DNA of 64,000 bases from Sipunculus nudus (GCA_026874595.1 CM049309.1:21238033-21302032); one strand, 5' to 3'; shown: positions 46,386-58,442, counted from the first letter of the stretch. The notes: generated by a model not told the origin, from the sequence alone. Numbers and translations are program-made.

Positions 46386-47597
46386 ATGGGCAATCAGGCA
46401 GGGACAGGCAGACAATCAAGTGCATCAAACAGAAAATCTTCAGATGTGCATTCAAAATCCATCTTGGAGAAAAATACAAGATGTGCTGACTGGGAGTTAG
46501 TGGTCGAGTATGACTATGGCACATGGAATGAAAAATCAAGTGCCCTCGGTTTTGAACCATCTGTGGAGAATGCTCCCAGACACAAGGTTAACAAGAAGCC
46601 ATGGTCAGATACTTTTACCGTGTCACAAAAGGAGAAAAAGATTTGTGCATTCACCTGCAAAGTAAATGAAACAGGAAGAGAAGAAAAAGTTAAACATCTT
46701 GTGAAGAAGATGTCTGTGCTTGCAAAAGGAGACAGAGTTTTGGTGGTTCAAATAGTCCTCACTAAATCAGTAAAACTGTTTGTTGTTGACTGGCACACAG
46801 ATAAACTTTTAGGTACTTACTCATTTGGATACAGTGTGAAAGATCCACCACTTCAACAATGTTTCTTGAGTGCAGATGGCACTTTCTTAATATCCAGACA
46901 TGATTATCTGAAGAGAAGGAAGTTGGGCCATAGGGCTGTATTTGATGGTCATTTAAGAGTGTTCCAGGTTCAAAATGGTATTTGCAGAAGAAAATTCATT
47001 ATTGAAGACAGTTTGATTCAGAACTCCATTGGATCTGCTATTGCTTTTGACCCAAGATCTTCTTCAAGACAGGTGTTGATTGTGTCCAGTTCACGGGTGT
47101 CCTTGGAAGACCCAAGTGAAGGAATCAAGGTTATGGACTTAAAGAAAGAGTTGGTGGTGAACAAAATGGAATCTCCAATAAATCAAGCCCCACACCATGT
47201 CACATACACCAACGATGGTAAAACATTTGCAGTCCTAATCATTGATGTTCAGTCATTGACCCAGCTAGACTTGCCAGTGTGTATTCATAGTATTCAAATC
47301 TTTGAGTCTGACTCGTTAACTCATTTACATACTATAAATTTCCAAACAGTGACTTACTGTGAATCCAAGATGTTGGCATGTTACCCACAGTTTTCAAGAG
47401 ATTGTGAATACCTTGCAGTGTACACTGGAAGCAGTGCTGATTCTATTCTTGTTATTCAGGTTCCAATTCTGCATTTTTCATTACAGGCCAGATGCAGGTC
47501 CATCATTATGAGGTATCTATCATTTGACTTGGTCAGTCAGCTACCTTTGCCTGATAAACTGAAGGATTATTTACTTTATAAACCAATTTGGGATTGA
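46386..47597 (+). CDS. SOCS-box protein, putative Cullin-5 ubiquitin ligase substrate receptor
   Basis: One uninterrupted coding exon of 403 residues. An acceptor (ctttcaatacag) ends at 46381, four bases before the ATG, so an untranslated exon lies upstream; the earlier in-frame ATG at 46347 falls in that intron. The C-terminus is a textbook SOCS box: BC box SLQARCRSII (365-374), fitting the [S/T/P]Lxxx[C/S/A]xxx[hydrophobic] Elongin-C pattern, and Cul5 box VSQLPLPDKLKDYL (383-396) with the LPLP core. Residues ~35-360 alternate short hydrophobic strands with charged turns (LFVVDWHTDKLLGTYSF, LRVFQVQNGICRRKF, AVLIIDV), suggesting a beta-propeller-like substrate domain without clear WD repeats. 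I know of no exact named homologue; WSB-type and other SOCS-box propeller proteins are the closest concept. Substrate unknown. Confidence 0.85.
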   Translation: MGNQAGTGRQSSASNRKSSDVHSKSILEKNTRCADWELVVEYDYGTWNEKSSALGFEPSVENAPRHKVNKKPWSDTFTVSQKEKKICAFTCKVNETGREEKVKHLVKKMSVLAKGDRVLVVQIVLTKSVKLFVVDWHTDKLLGTYSFGYSVKDPPLQQCFLSADGTFLISRHDYLKRRKLGHRAVFDGHLRVFQVQNGICRRKFIIEDSLIQNSIGSAIAFDPRSSSRQVLIVSSSRVSLEDPSEGIKVMDLKKELVVNKMESPINQAPHHVTYTNDGKTFAVLIIDVQSLTQLDLPVCIHSIQIFESDSLTHLHTINFQTVTYCESKMLACYPQFSRDCEYLAVYTGSSADSILVIQVPILHFSLQARCRSIIMRYLSFDLVSQLPLPDKLKDYLLYKPIWD

Positions 47598-50500
47598 ATG
47601 TAGGTTTAATCTTAATAATATCCATCCTAGCAATGAACAAGCTTTTGCATGTGACAGAGTTTATTTTTGCTAATGTGAAAGCCAGTGGATATTTAATGAT
47701 TTTTAAAGTGCAGATATTGTGGAAAATCTTCCATAATAAGCTCAGCTGGCTGAGCTTGTGTGATATATCTTTGTCAAGCCCCAATCCAGCCAGCCTGTCT
47801 CTCCATTAACAGCAAATATACCACAAGTCCCTGAAACTTGTAAATTAACATACAGACCGGTGTTATTGAGTCTCAAAGTTAGGGTATAGTGACCTTTATT
47901 CTGTGAGCATTGTGAAAACATGATTTAGAGCTCTTTGAAAGACAGATGGTTGATAGTGTTCAGGTTTGCTGGACAAACATTTAGAAGTTTCACAGGAAAT
48001 TAAGAAATCAATCCTCATTTAAACTTGAACTGGTACCATCATGTCAATTTAAAGGTAATAAGCTCAAACAGTTCTTCAAATCAGGCAATAACAATTCAGG
48101 TAGTTCTTTATATATAGAAGATATTTGAACAAATATTTATTCAAAAGATGAGGTTTCTCATTTATGGTTTTTTTTATTGTCTGAAAATTTGGTATGCTTA
48201 TTTATCAAATTAATTATGGATAGCTTCATCAGTTGCACAAGTGTGGTTGTGCATCCACTGTTTCTTAAATAACACCAAATTAAATTTTCAAAATTAGCAA
48301 ATTACAGGAGGAATATCACAGTTTTAATTTTTGCAGTTAATTTTTTATCTCTAAAGTATGTGTCTCATTCAGACATAGGTCCTTGTCAACAGCTGAGGAT
48401 TATGTTGTATATGTTCACCATGACTGGGTAATTTGATGTAAAAGTTGATACAATAGATCAAATATCTCCAGACAAGATGAACTGAATGTCCTGAAAATGT
48501 GTGCTTTTTTATAAATATATAAATATCCAAGGAATTACTTGATTGTGTGACATGAAAGCTATTGTATCCTTTGATCTTGGACAGCTTAAAAGATTATCAA
48601 GACTGATGGCAGTGCAATTAACACCTACTACTGCTGTGACAGTTTCTTAAGTTTTATGTTCATGTTTTGAAGATGAACACATATTAGCAGACATGACTAA
48701 GTATCAGTAATCAATCTTTTCTGCCAAAATGTGATAAAATGTGCTCCATCTAGATATATGTACCATATATAACTTTGACTTTAACTGATCATTTCTTCAG
48801 TGGACAAGATTTCAAAATGCAAACTTAGTTAGCAGCTTGCCTCACTTAATACTGTATAAACATAGGCTTACGCTGAGCTTCTTGACCAGTTGGTCACTCA
48901 GTGTTTGAATTTTTAATCCAGTTACAACCAGAAGATTATTTTCATTGGTAGACAAGAATTTTTTTTTTCTGATTTATTCTTGCAAAAATGATTTATAGAC
49001 TAAGAAAAACTCAAGTGTTCAATCTACCATTGTTGAAATACCAGTGATTTGCATAAATGGCTTTAGTTCAAGGGGTTGCATTAAATATATATTTAAACAG
49101 CTAAACTTTGAAAATCTTTATACACACAAGGCAGCCTTGTACTTATAACCCCTTCTTGTAAGGTGTACTCAAATTCTGATTTTAAATTTAGTGTTGAGAT
49201 CCAGTGTTTAATAATAAGGGATAAAGCATATTCATCACTTGAGAACATTTGCTCAAGTTATAGGTATTATTTGTTATGACATAAAATATATCCTAGGCTG
49301 TTTTCAGGGATCTTTACAATTGTCATCTTTTTTTGTTGTTATGTTATGCAAAAGGCAATAGCAAAACCAAAGCAGTATGTACAGGTATTGTGTATGTGTT
49401 TTTTGCATGCACGTGTCATTTTATTTTGTTAATGTAGACATTATATTGGCATACATGATTACAGTCATTACAGTAATACCTCAATATTTGCAGTCATGTC
49501 TTTATTTTTATCATGGTCATTTTCTAAAAATTTTCTAAAATGCAGAAAAAAACACCAAGATGAGCAAATAAAACTTTTATTTTCAGCTTCATCATTGTGT
49601 ATTTATCTATAACTTTGAATGTGAAGGTAATGACTGTGATTTTGTAATAAATGTTGTCAGTCTCCTTTGACACATACAACATATAAGTTGAAGTGACATG
49701 GAAACCTTTCGACAAACACCCTAATTTAGTTTTAAATAATTTTACAAAAGTTAGAATGGGAGCTTGATTTGGACCAGACCATATTGTGTTGCAGTAACTG
49801 TAAGTGCATAATTATGTTCTGGAATTAATATTTAAAAGTACTAATATGAAATAACCATAGGATATAAAAGTACAATTCAATCTGCACTCAATCCTTGTAA
49901 AGCTTCTCTGAATAAATATTTCTTTAGTTTTGATTTTGAAATTGTTTCACTGGATCTGATGTTGAGGGGAAGAGCATTTCATAAATAAGGAGCCAGCTGC
50001 TTAATATGCTGTCACCACACGAGGCCCTGTATAGGCTGCAGTTCTTTGGCTGGGTTAACATATGGCGGTCACCTGACGGTAAAGTTCAAATAGGTCAATA
50101 AGGATGGATTTGTTCTTTAAGAAGGATGGGTGCTAGGTTATGTTAATTTTGGGTCATGACCTTTACTTTTGGGTTATTGTGACCTGAAAATTATTTAAGC
50201 TTCCCTTTTGCCTGACATTTCCAAGGATCTCACCTCCCAATGCATTGGAGATTTTTTTTTTTTTTGTGTGTGTGTGTGGGGGGGGGGGGGGGAATGTTAA
50301 CCCTCCTGTGAAAGCAGTTTATAACTGGATGTTGCTTATCAATTTTATATCTTTAAGATAAAGTTTTTGGTTAATAAACCTCGGTTTTAAATTCTTAACC
50401 TTGTTTAATAGTTATGAAAACAATTTTTCACCTCATTAGATTTTAGGTCATTCTAACATGACGGACAATATATTCAGGATATAAATTAAGGATATAAATG

Positions 50501-50680
50501 TCAAATTTTGTCTTGGTCTCTTGACCTGTGTGCATGTTTGTGTTTGTACAACTGCTGGTTGATTTTATATTTAAGTCAACATATGAAAATATGCAGCCAA
50601 ACTAGTGAACTAATGTTTCAAAATAATATCTATTAATAACTATAATATGAATTGACTGGTGCAACTTCTGTAGCCATGCC
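47598..50680. other. 3' flank of the SOCS-box gene and intergenic DNA
   Basis: AT-rich, no coding exon recognised. AATAAA hexamers at about 49566 and 49910 could serve the SOCS-box gene but lie about 2 kb past its stop. 50263-50292 is a TGTGTG then G-tract simple repeat. Confidence 0.4.
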
Positions 50681-50689
50681 TCAGAAATG

Positions 50690-50765
50690 CCTGTTTTAGG
50701 TCTTGAAGTGTCTGGAATGATGCTAGGGGTGGGTCAGGGAACCATGCCCTCCCCCCCCCCCAATA
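50690..50765. repeat. Fragment of the dispersed G-rich repeat (C-rich orientation)
   Basis: GGTGGGTCAGGGAACCATGC followed by a C tract at 50752-50761. A further G tract stands at 50917-50932. Confidence 0.4.
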
Positions 50766-51199
50766 TTGGACTTTGCATTTGATATTGTTTAAATATCTAC
50801 TAAGAAAATTATAGTATGATAGTAGTTTTAAAATCATGAAAATATCAGTCATGTTATTATTGGGTTCATTACTATCTACTTTCATCTGCAAGTAACATTG
50901 ATAGAAAGAGGTCTCGGGGGGGGGGGGGGGGGGAATTTATTCTTAAACTGTCACAGGGAAACTAAGAAACTGAAGATAATGGAATCGTGCATTCCAAAAA
51001 AATGATAAATAAGTGAACTTTTTCTCTTGTTTGAGTCTTAAAAAAACTGTTACAAGGATTTTGAAGTTACAGGCCCATTCTTTTACACACACTCCAATAC
51101 CAGTGTATGAAACTTGTGATGAGTTTTCCTTTTGATGATCCTGATCAGTATAAAGTGGACTTGTGTGACCACCTTGAGCTTATCACAAGGAAATTGTAT

Positions 51200-51390
51200 G
51201 TGTGTATACCCTATTAGTAGAGTGCAAATTCCCTATGAGCAGTGTGTGAAAGCCCTGTGAGCACTGTGTGAATACAATAAGATTTCTGTGCAAATGCCCT
51301 CTGAGCAGTGTGTGAATGCCCAATGAGCATTGTTTAATAGCCTTATTAGCATTGTGTGAATGTGCTTTGAGCAGTATGTGGATGTAAACA
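51200..51390. repeat. Short tandem repeat, unit about 29-31 bp
   Basis: About six units of the form GAGCA[G/C]TGTGTGAA[A/T]GCCCT, from 51237 to 51380. Confidence 0.8.
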
Positions 51391-51396
51391 CCACAG

Positions 51397-51397
<1 letters not shown>

Positions 51398-51475
<78 letters not shown>

Positions 51476-51488
51476 TGTATGTATGTAT
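51398..51488. repeat. Compound microsatellite (AT)n(GTAT)n
   Basis: AT units from 51398 to 51448, followed by GTAT units to 51488. The open frames on the minus strand here encode only YI/IH runs. Confidence 0.97.
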
Positions 51489-51539
51489 TTGTCTGGTGGC
51501 CTGTATAGCCAGTCCAAAAGAGCTAAAGAATGAATCCAA

Positions 51540-53519
51540 TCGTCGCTCTTGTTATACAGAAGCATGTCCTAGGCATTTTGACCTCTTGCCACCAGGTGTC
51601 CTACAAAGACAATGAATAAAATAATATTGCACACAAAGTGTACACATAGTGTTCACATTTTGGATGGTTTCCTTATGATGATGTTTCCAATCAGTCGCAC
51701 AGTCATGAGCAGGGCAAAATTTTTGGTTTTACAGACTTTCCTTGTGATGACCTTATCACAAGGGGAAAAAAAATCTCATTGGAAGGGCAAAAACATACGA
51801 TAAATCACATCACAAGTCCAATCTGATCTGTTTGCTCACTCACTCTCTCCATCCTTCACTCACTCAGACTAACTCTTTCTCTCTCTCTCACACGCATTCT
51901 TCGGCCCGTGAGTATGATCTCCTCACCACCACTCCCACTGTAAAAAACTGGCTCACCCCTGTGATGCAAAATGTGTCCTAAGGGGGAGTAATTCTGCAAA
52001 TCCTGAGAAATTTGACATTACTTTGTGAATGGCTATTACAGTGCCATGGACCAGAAACTATAACTCCTTTTTGGAAAATCCTTCTGGGAAATCCTTCCCA
52101 CATGAATTTGGAAGTGTCCCAATGCTAAAAAAAAAAACTAATAAGCTTGTGCAATCATAAATAAATCACAAACCACACTGAAGACTCACAAAGATTTCTT
52201 TTCCATATCAGTTTATTTTTCAATGTCTGTACGGTGTTGACACATTACACAAGTTTCATATACTTAACATTAACCTAGAACAAATTGTTGTCAGAAGAAT
52301 AAATAACAAATAAGATTTAATCTTTTGCATAGAAGTATAAAAGAATTAAAATTATAATAAGAATAATTTAAAAGCAGCATAAACAATGACAACACAGACC
52401 ACACAGACCTGTATGACAACATCTTTAAGCATATGTTTATTGCATCATTTAACATGATTAAAAACCTATATCCACTTCATTTGCTGTAAATCTTATATCT
52501 TTGATCTTAAAATAACCACTTACAATTTTATCCTTACTTTATACACAATTTTTGACACTCTTGGAAATGTTTTATCTGCTATAATTCATGGTTTTATTTG
52601 TTTGTTAAAATTTGATTATAATTCTTTTTCTTGGCTTGTACTTCAAAACAACCTCTTTATAGGTAAACCTGATATTATATACATGAAAACATAGTAAATT
52701 ATTCCTCCAAGAATGTATGATGAACTGCTAATACATATAGTAGACATTTTAAAATCATATAGATTTTTAAAATCAAATAGATTTATGCATCACAGTAAGT
52801 TTTCATAATCATATTATTGTTGGATAAACACAGGGATGGAAAACTGTGGAATGATAACAAAACCTATAACATTAACACTGTGTCATATTGTGCATTTGGT
52901 GCAACAACAAACAGTATTTTAGAAACATGATCTGGAGCATGGAAGTATGCATGTTCTAATAACAATAAATATATTTTCTGTAACATATTGGTAGATTTAT
53001 GTGGAATATATTACAAAGTCCCTAATGAACTCCTACACATTCAGCAAATAACAATATCAAAATTGTAAAAATCTGCATACACTCACCATGTACAAATAGA
53101 CACCACTTTGTTCATATGGTCATTTGGTGTGTTTCTGATGAATCTTAGGTACGGTCATATATATGTCCCTCATGTTGTATCATTTGTAAACTGAGGGGTT
53201 TCACAATTCAAATTTTTTACCAGAGTTTTCAATTTTTTTTCCAGATATTTCAAGTTTTACATCCGATAGTGTTCATTGTGGGGTGTATTAGTTTTACAAT
53301 TCTGAATCAATTTAAATGTAGTATTTTCCGCAACACCTTCTGCTGTTGTAATCATGTACTTCAATATTTAAGTAGCATCTTACTGTTATGATAGTATTAT
53401 CAACCTTGCTTTTATGTATACTGCTGTTATAAACTGTCATGACTTTTAATATCTTTTATTTGATTAGACTGCAAATAAATAAATAAACTTGGACATAATG
53501 TCTGTAAGTATTGAAAAAA
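51540..53519. other. Intergenic, AT-rich, no gene recognised
   Basis: No exon of a known family on either strand. 51830-51890 holds a CACTCACTC/CTCTCTCT simple stretch. Confidence 0.45.
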
Positions 53520-55405
53520 GGTAACAAGGACCCATGGGTCATGGTGCTCAGCTGAAGTTGACTTTGAAGGTAAAAAATCTCTTAATAACAAATTGAGAGA
53601 AAAAAAGTCTGAAAGGAAGAGATAATTTAGGACATGGTAATTATGATTACATTGAATTTATGTGTAAGGAATTGTTGCAAAATAATATTTTGTGATACGA
53701 CTAAGTGCTTTCAGGTTGAACCATGTGAGCAGTTTATTAACATAAGATCTATACTATTATCACGATCATGGATTTGCTCTTTGATAAATTGTTGACATAT
53801 TCAGCAGTTGACATATATCTTCAGTTAGATCCTCCCTTTTTTTATTATTATACCATGTTATTTTCAATTTTATGAATTGTATATACATATAGGATATGAT
53901 ATTTGATTCAACATTGCTTAAAGGAAAGGATTTATTCATTAATATTAAATATTAAATAATAAACAGGGAGATGGACAAACAAATTACTTTATTTCCCACT
54001 CTGCTGAGGCAGAAAATAATGAAAAAATCCTTGCGTTAGATCCTCATTTATCATTATATCAATTTTTTAAAAAGTTTTTATACTTTATAAATTTGCAATA
54101 TAACATATATATCTGAAAATATAAGTTGATTCACAATTCTGAATTGCATCATCATTTATCCCTTATTTTACTCATATAACATTGCATAATGCATCAAATT
54201 GTATTTTTTAAAAATTAAAATATATTTTGTATATATGAAAATAATAAATATCTCAAACTAAAATTTGATTCAGAATTCACAATTCTAAATTGCACCATTA
54301 TTTATCTTTAATTTGGCTCATATATTATCACTTTAAGCATAATGATGAGTTTAATTTTATTAACATTATTTAAAAGGAATTTAATTTCTTTAATCATGCC
54401 ACATTACCTGGATTACTCCTTGGAATTACTATATCTGTAAAGTTTACATTGGAATGGAAACAGCTTTATAGTAAAGAAAATACAGTACAAACACTGACAA
54501 TTATCGCTTTACACTAGGTGAATATGGCATTGTGTGTGTGTAGGGGGGGGGGGGGCAAGGGTCGATGGGCAAATGTGTGATATGAGAATTACTACACCTG
54601 TGACAGCAGGGGTGCTCAATCAGTGTTGCATTGCTAATAAGGTTACCCCGGCAGGGCTGAAGTGACCAGAAGAGGACTGCCTTGGGCTTTACAATGCAAG
54701 TGAATATAACAGTGCCTCAAAATAAAAATTTAATTTCTAGCCCGATTTTTTAGCTTTTATTTTCAAATTTCAGATTTACAAGATAAAATCATTATTTATA
54801 CATACTCAGAAAATTAATTCAAAAGTGCTTCTAGGAAAAAAATGTGCCAATGTCAAAGTTGAGGTAAATTTAAAGTACTGTTTTTTGTATTAATAACTTA
54901 AAAAATTAAAATTCTGATCTGATTTCTGGTGTACTATTGAATCTTGATTAAATAAAGTAACATCCTCGGGAATATAGTCTCTAGCTACAACAGTTATCTT
55001 TTAAGGTGAGTAAATAGATTTCCTGATTTTTGACAAAGTGCATTAGGTTTGAGCCCATTATTTCAACAATTTACCCGATGCTGACCTAATTTTTGTCATG
55101 TGCATAGGAAATATATGCAGGAATGATTACTTCAAACATGAATACATTAACACCAGTGGTTTTCATAGTGGTCAGGTTTGAAGTGTAACAGTAGGTTTTT
55201 TTACTGGAAAAAGGTGCTTTTTCCTTAATTTCTCACAGGAACAAAGTCACAGTGACCCAGTTTTTTGTTTTGTAGGTGAACTTCGGGACAGCAAACAGCA
55301 TGTAGAATTTTGGATTTGTAGGTCCAAAGGTTTCAAATCATGCCTTGTTAACAGATGGACAGAGGGAGGACCATCACTATAGCTCATATGACCCAAGTGA
55401 ATCTT
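53520..55405 (+). repeat. Dispersed ~1.9-kb repeat, copy 2
   Basis: Same orientation as copy 1 and diverged from it. Shared order: ATGGGTCATGGTGCTCAGCTG (53533), AAGGAAGAGATAA, GAGCAGTTTATTAACATAAGATC, CTGCTGAGGCAG, G tract 54543-54554, ACCTGTGACAGCAGGGG, TCACAGTGACCCAGTTTT and ATAGCTCATATGACC. Confidence 0.78.
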
Positions 55406-55834
55406 TGTGGTAGCATGTACCCGTGTTTGATAAGATATTAATAAAATAACATAGACTTAAAAACTTTTAAAATATACATCAACATATTGCATAGGTAAAC
55501 TAGCAGAAAAAAAACTTTACAAACTGGTTTTAATTTTTTATACATGAGGACAAACAAAATTTAAGGTGTATAAAATCAGCAGCACATAATCAGCAACCCA
55601 ATTCATTTTTTCACAAATTAAAAAAAAATCACCTGTTTATAAATGTAAATATACAGGAATGGTCAGATCAGGTGTAAACTTCACGGAGGTACAGGAACCC
55701 TGTCTACATTCTAGTATGTGGCATCTCCTCCTCCTCCTTTGCGAACTGTGTGCAATAACAAGAACTTGGAATAAGAGAAACCTCATTCCAAAGAAGAATT
55801 TGATAAGTGTATGTTGCACTTATTATAGAAGTGG

Positions 55835-55945
55835 ATCAAAAAAGGGAGGTCCAGGGAGTCTGGACCCCCCCCCCTCCCTTTTCAGCTGCCATAACCTTTT
55901 TTTGTAGGATTAGTCATTAGTCTTCACTAAATCCTGGCTCCACCT
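55835..55945. repeat. Fragment of the dispersed G-rich repeat
   Basis: Shows AAAGGGAGGTCCAGGGAGTC, a C tract, CAGCTGCCATAACC and GACTAGTGATTAATCC-like sequence, the approximate reverse-complement order of 32645-32815 (..GCGGCTAAAGG.. and GTGGATCCAGGATTTA). Confidence 0.45.
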
Positions 55946-56266
55946 CTTTATAAGAGCAAGTTTCAATCTTTGTTAAAATCTGAGAACCCCTGTTAGAAAT
56001 AAAGGGTAATGAAAGTTTCACATCATGCTACTAATAAGTGTCACAATTTTTTAAATTCCATATTGAAAAATATATAACAAGAAACGTCCTCAGTCTGGAG
56101 TGTAGCATTCATACAGAATGCTAACATATACACCAATCACATTTCAGGATATGTGTTTGTCATGTGAAAAATTGTATTTTGGTCATTTAACAACCCTGAG
56201 GTGTCTTAAGGAACACAAAAAGTGTTTCATGACTTGCAAATATTGCACATTGGTTGTCATATAGCA

Positions 56267-56884
56267 TCATAGATAAAACTCTTTATCCTTTTCTCTTAAT
56301 TTATTATCATCAGACTCCATATCTTCCTTTTCATCTTGATTATCTTCATCATTTATGGAAAAATTATGATTTTTCTGTGAGCTGTTGACTGATTCAATTG
56401 GCTGGTGCTCTGCTGCTGGTCTATAATCGGCTGTGACTGCGCTTTCCTTTGCAAAAGTTACACCAGTGATCCCATTCATGACTGGTACATCTATTTCTGG
56501 CGGAGTGGAAGGATAATATTTACTGGCAGACTGCATCAGTTTCAGCACCTGACGTAATGGATTCCTGTGTTTTGTGATTTCCTGTAACAAAACACTTTGC
56601 TTGGTCAACTCAGATATCAGTTTATCTTTTATAGCAAGCTCAGCTTCTAAATTTGCCACCCTTAAATTTGACACCTCCATGCGATTGTTTGCGTTTGCCA
56701 CTTCAGCATTTTTAGCTTGGATAATTTGCTGAATAGCAACCTCGTGTTGTTGATGGAACTGTTTCAGTGCTGTATCTTTCTGTTGGACAGCTTCTTCAAG
56801 TTCACTCACTCTGGTGTACAGGGCTTGCAGGTGCTTGTTGGCTTCCTGTATACTGCTTTTAGCCGGCGAACCCCCAGGAAACAT
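56267..56884 (-). CDS. VMAC: VMAC-like coiled-coil protein
   Basis: A single-exon gene of 205 residues. The pattern SSIQEANKHLQALYTRVSEL, then a long heptad-rich region, IKDKLISELTKQSVLLQEIT and RNPLRQVLKLMQSA, matches the layout of vertebrate VMAC (vimentin-type intermediate-filament-associated coiled-coil protein: IREAN.HL..VH.R..ELE .. RDELI..L....ELLQDI...P.L). Residues ~12-115 are predicted coiled coil. The tail (170-205) is strongly acidic and Asn/Lys-rich (DEDNQDEKEDMESDD), longer than in vertebrates. Vertebrate VMAC is about 170 residues. An intermediate-filament role is inferred from the homologue only. The start at 56884 is the first Met, with the SPAKSS segment just after it. Head to head with ASF1. 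Confidence 0.7.
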   Translation of the reverse strand: MFPGGSPAKSSIQEANKHLQALYTRVSELEEAVQQKDTALKQFHQQHEVAIQQIIQAKNAEVANANNRMEVSNLRVANLEAELAIKDKLISELTKQSVLLQEITKHRNPLRQVLKLMQSASKYYPSTPPEIDVPVMNGITGVTFAKESAVTADYRPAAEHQPIESVNSSQKNHNFSINDEDNQDEKEDMESDDNKLREKDKEFYL

Positions 56885-57314
56885 GATTGTAATATTTTCA
56901 CACCAAACTTATAACTCAACAATAACGTACACTTAGTCCGACTTAAACCATCGTATATACGTGATATACACTGTCTCCATGCACTGCTGTCAGCTGTCAA
57001 ACCGTGACACACGTAAACAGGAAGTTAGCAACGAAGCTGTTTAGGCATGCGCAACATCGGCCAATTAGCATTTCGTTCTTATTCGCCCGTGCTTATGGCC
57101 AATCGAATTTCTCCTTGCACATATATTTGTTCAATCAGCAATGTTCGCGCCATATTTGTTGACGGAATACACAGTGGACCTGCCTTGTGAACGGTGGCGT
57201 GCAATTGACATCTGTCTGGGTTATCAGTGAAACCCGGAGGTGTATGTTCGGTCATTCAAGAGAGAAAAACTTTTCCTTTCTTAATGCCGTAGAAGAAAAT
57301 CACATGACCCGACA
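56885..57314. promoter_or_regulatory. Shared VMAC-like / ASF1 bidirectional promoter region
   Basis: 430 bp separate the two divergent start codons. It is less AT-rich than its surroundings and lacks a TATA box. Visible motifs: ETS-like ACAGGAAGT (57017-57025), NRF1-like GCATGCGCA (57045-57053), and CCAAT boxes at 57061-57065 and 57099-57103. These are typical of bidirectional housekeeping promoters. Confidence 0.6.
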
Positions 57315-57423
57315 ATGGCCAAAGTGAACATATGCAATGTTGTGGTGTTGGACAACCCTTGTCCTTTCGTCCGTCCATTCCAGTTTGAGATCACATTCGA
57401 GTGCATAGAAGATCTGCAAGAAG
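57315..57423 (+). CDS. ASF1: Histone chaperone ASF1, first coding exon
   Basis: ASF1 is a nuclear chaperone that binds histone H3-H4 dimers and passes them to CAF-1 and HIRA. This exon encodes the first 36 residues, MAKVNICNVVVLDNPCPF then FQFEITFECIEDLQE, plus one base of the next codon (G|gtataa). The VVVLDNP.PF..PFQFEITFECIEDL block is almost invariant in ASF1. The intron position, just before the expected DLEWK, fits animal ASF1 genes. The rest of the protein (about 120 core residues plus tail) is not found in 57424-64000, so it lies beyond the right edge or is missing. The choice between ASF1A and ASF1B types is meaningless for an invertebrate single copy. Confidence 0.9.
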
Positions 57424-57643
57424 GTATAAATCTTATTGCAATATTTGAAAAAAATTGAAAATATGAAAAAACTTAACACGTGTCTGGTCAGCAAACGTTG
57501 ATCCAGATACGTGTTCTAAGCTGGTACAGTATTTGATTAAAAATAATAAAATATAATGTGTTTAATAATTAATACTATACTCCGTTCCACGACCCATGGT
57601 CCACATGATTTTTCCAATTATTTTGTTACAAACTAAATTTCAG

Positions 57644-57753
57644 GTTTCAGTGTTGCAAGAACCAACAAGGCAAGAGACCGCCTAATTTATTTTCGGAAAA
57701 TTATTGATGAAATAAAAGAATGTTACCTAACGACGCTGTTAAGTCATTTTTAA
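57644..57753 (+). CDS. Possible alternative terminal exon in ASF1 intron 1
   Basis: Acceptor aaatttcag at 57643. In the phase left by ASF1 exon 1 it reads GFSVARTNKARDRLIYFRKI then a stop at 57751-57753. The result would be a truncated 72-residue protein without the H3-H4 binding core. Not similar to any ASF1 segment; possibly chance. Confidence 0.15.
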
Positions 57754-58442
57754 CGCAGCACAACTGAACCTTGTCATGCGGCAACCATAGCGGGAGGGGA
57801 GATATGACGTCACAGAGGCTCGACTGTGCCAAACGACAACTTGGGTGGGGGTGTCAGGTCCTTTGCTCATGGTGCCTGGAGGGTGCGCTGTGGCCTCTTT
57901 AGTCAGGAATATTGTTGTTTTTTTTTTTTGCCTCAAGGATGTCAGATTTTGCCGGCAAACCATATAGGCTACAGCTCTGAATAGGATTAATAAGGGGTGT
58001 GCTTTATTTTTTTGAGATACAGTCAAACCAACTTTGTGTAATATCGGTGAATAGAAAATCCCGTCTATTGTCACATAAATCTGTATCTCAAACTATTTCA
58101 TATAAATAGAACAGGTACGTAAACCTGACCGTTTTATATCATGGAATAACAATATTCCGTTTATTGTTATGCTTGGAACCTTTGCCAGTGATATGAGTGC
58201 AAAGTTAATATCAAATGCCGACAAATCCGGCCAAGAGGCTGTTATCGATCAGGTGTATCAAAAAAATTTAAGACTATTATATAACTATCTCCTTCCCGTG
58301 CACGGCAGACCTCGTGCAGTGATTAATACACGCATGTCACTCAACGCAGCTAGTTAGGCTCTATTTTTTAAAGAAAAAAAAATGTTAATCCATTGTTCAT
58401 AGATGATTGTTTTTTTTTATAACAAGGGCAATGTTTGTATAT

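Noticed and set aside
51183-51565. Minus-strand proteins rich in YI and HT
   Set aside because: They are translations of the AT/GTAT microsatellite and the neighbouring 30-bp repeat.
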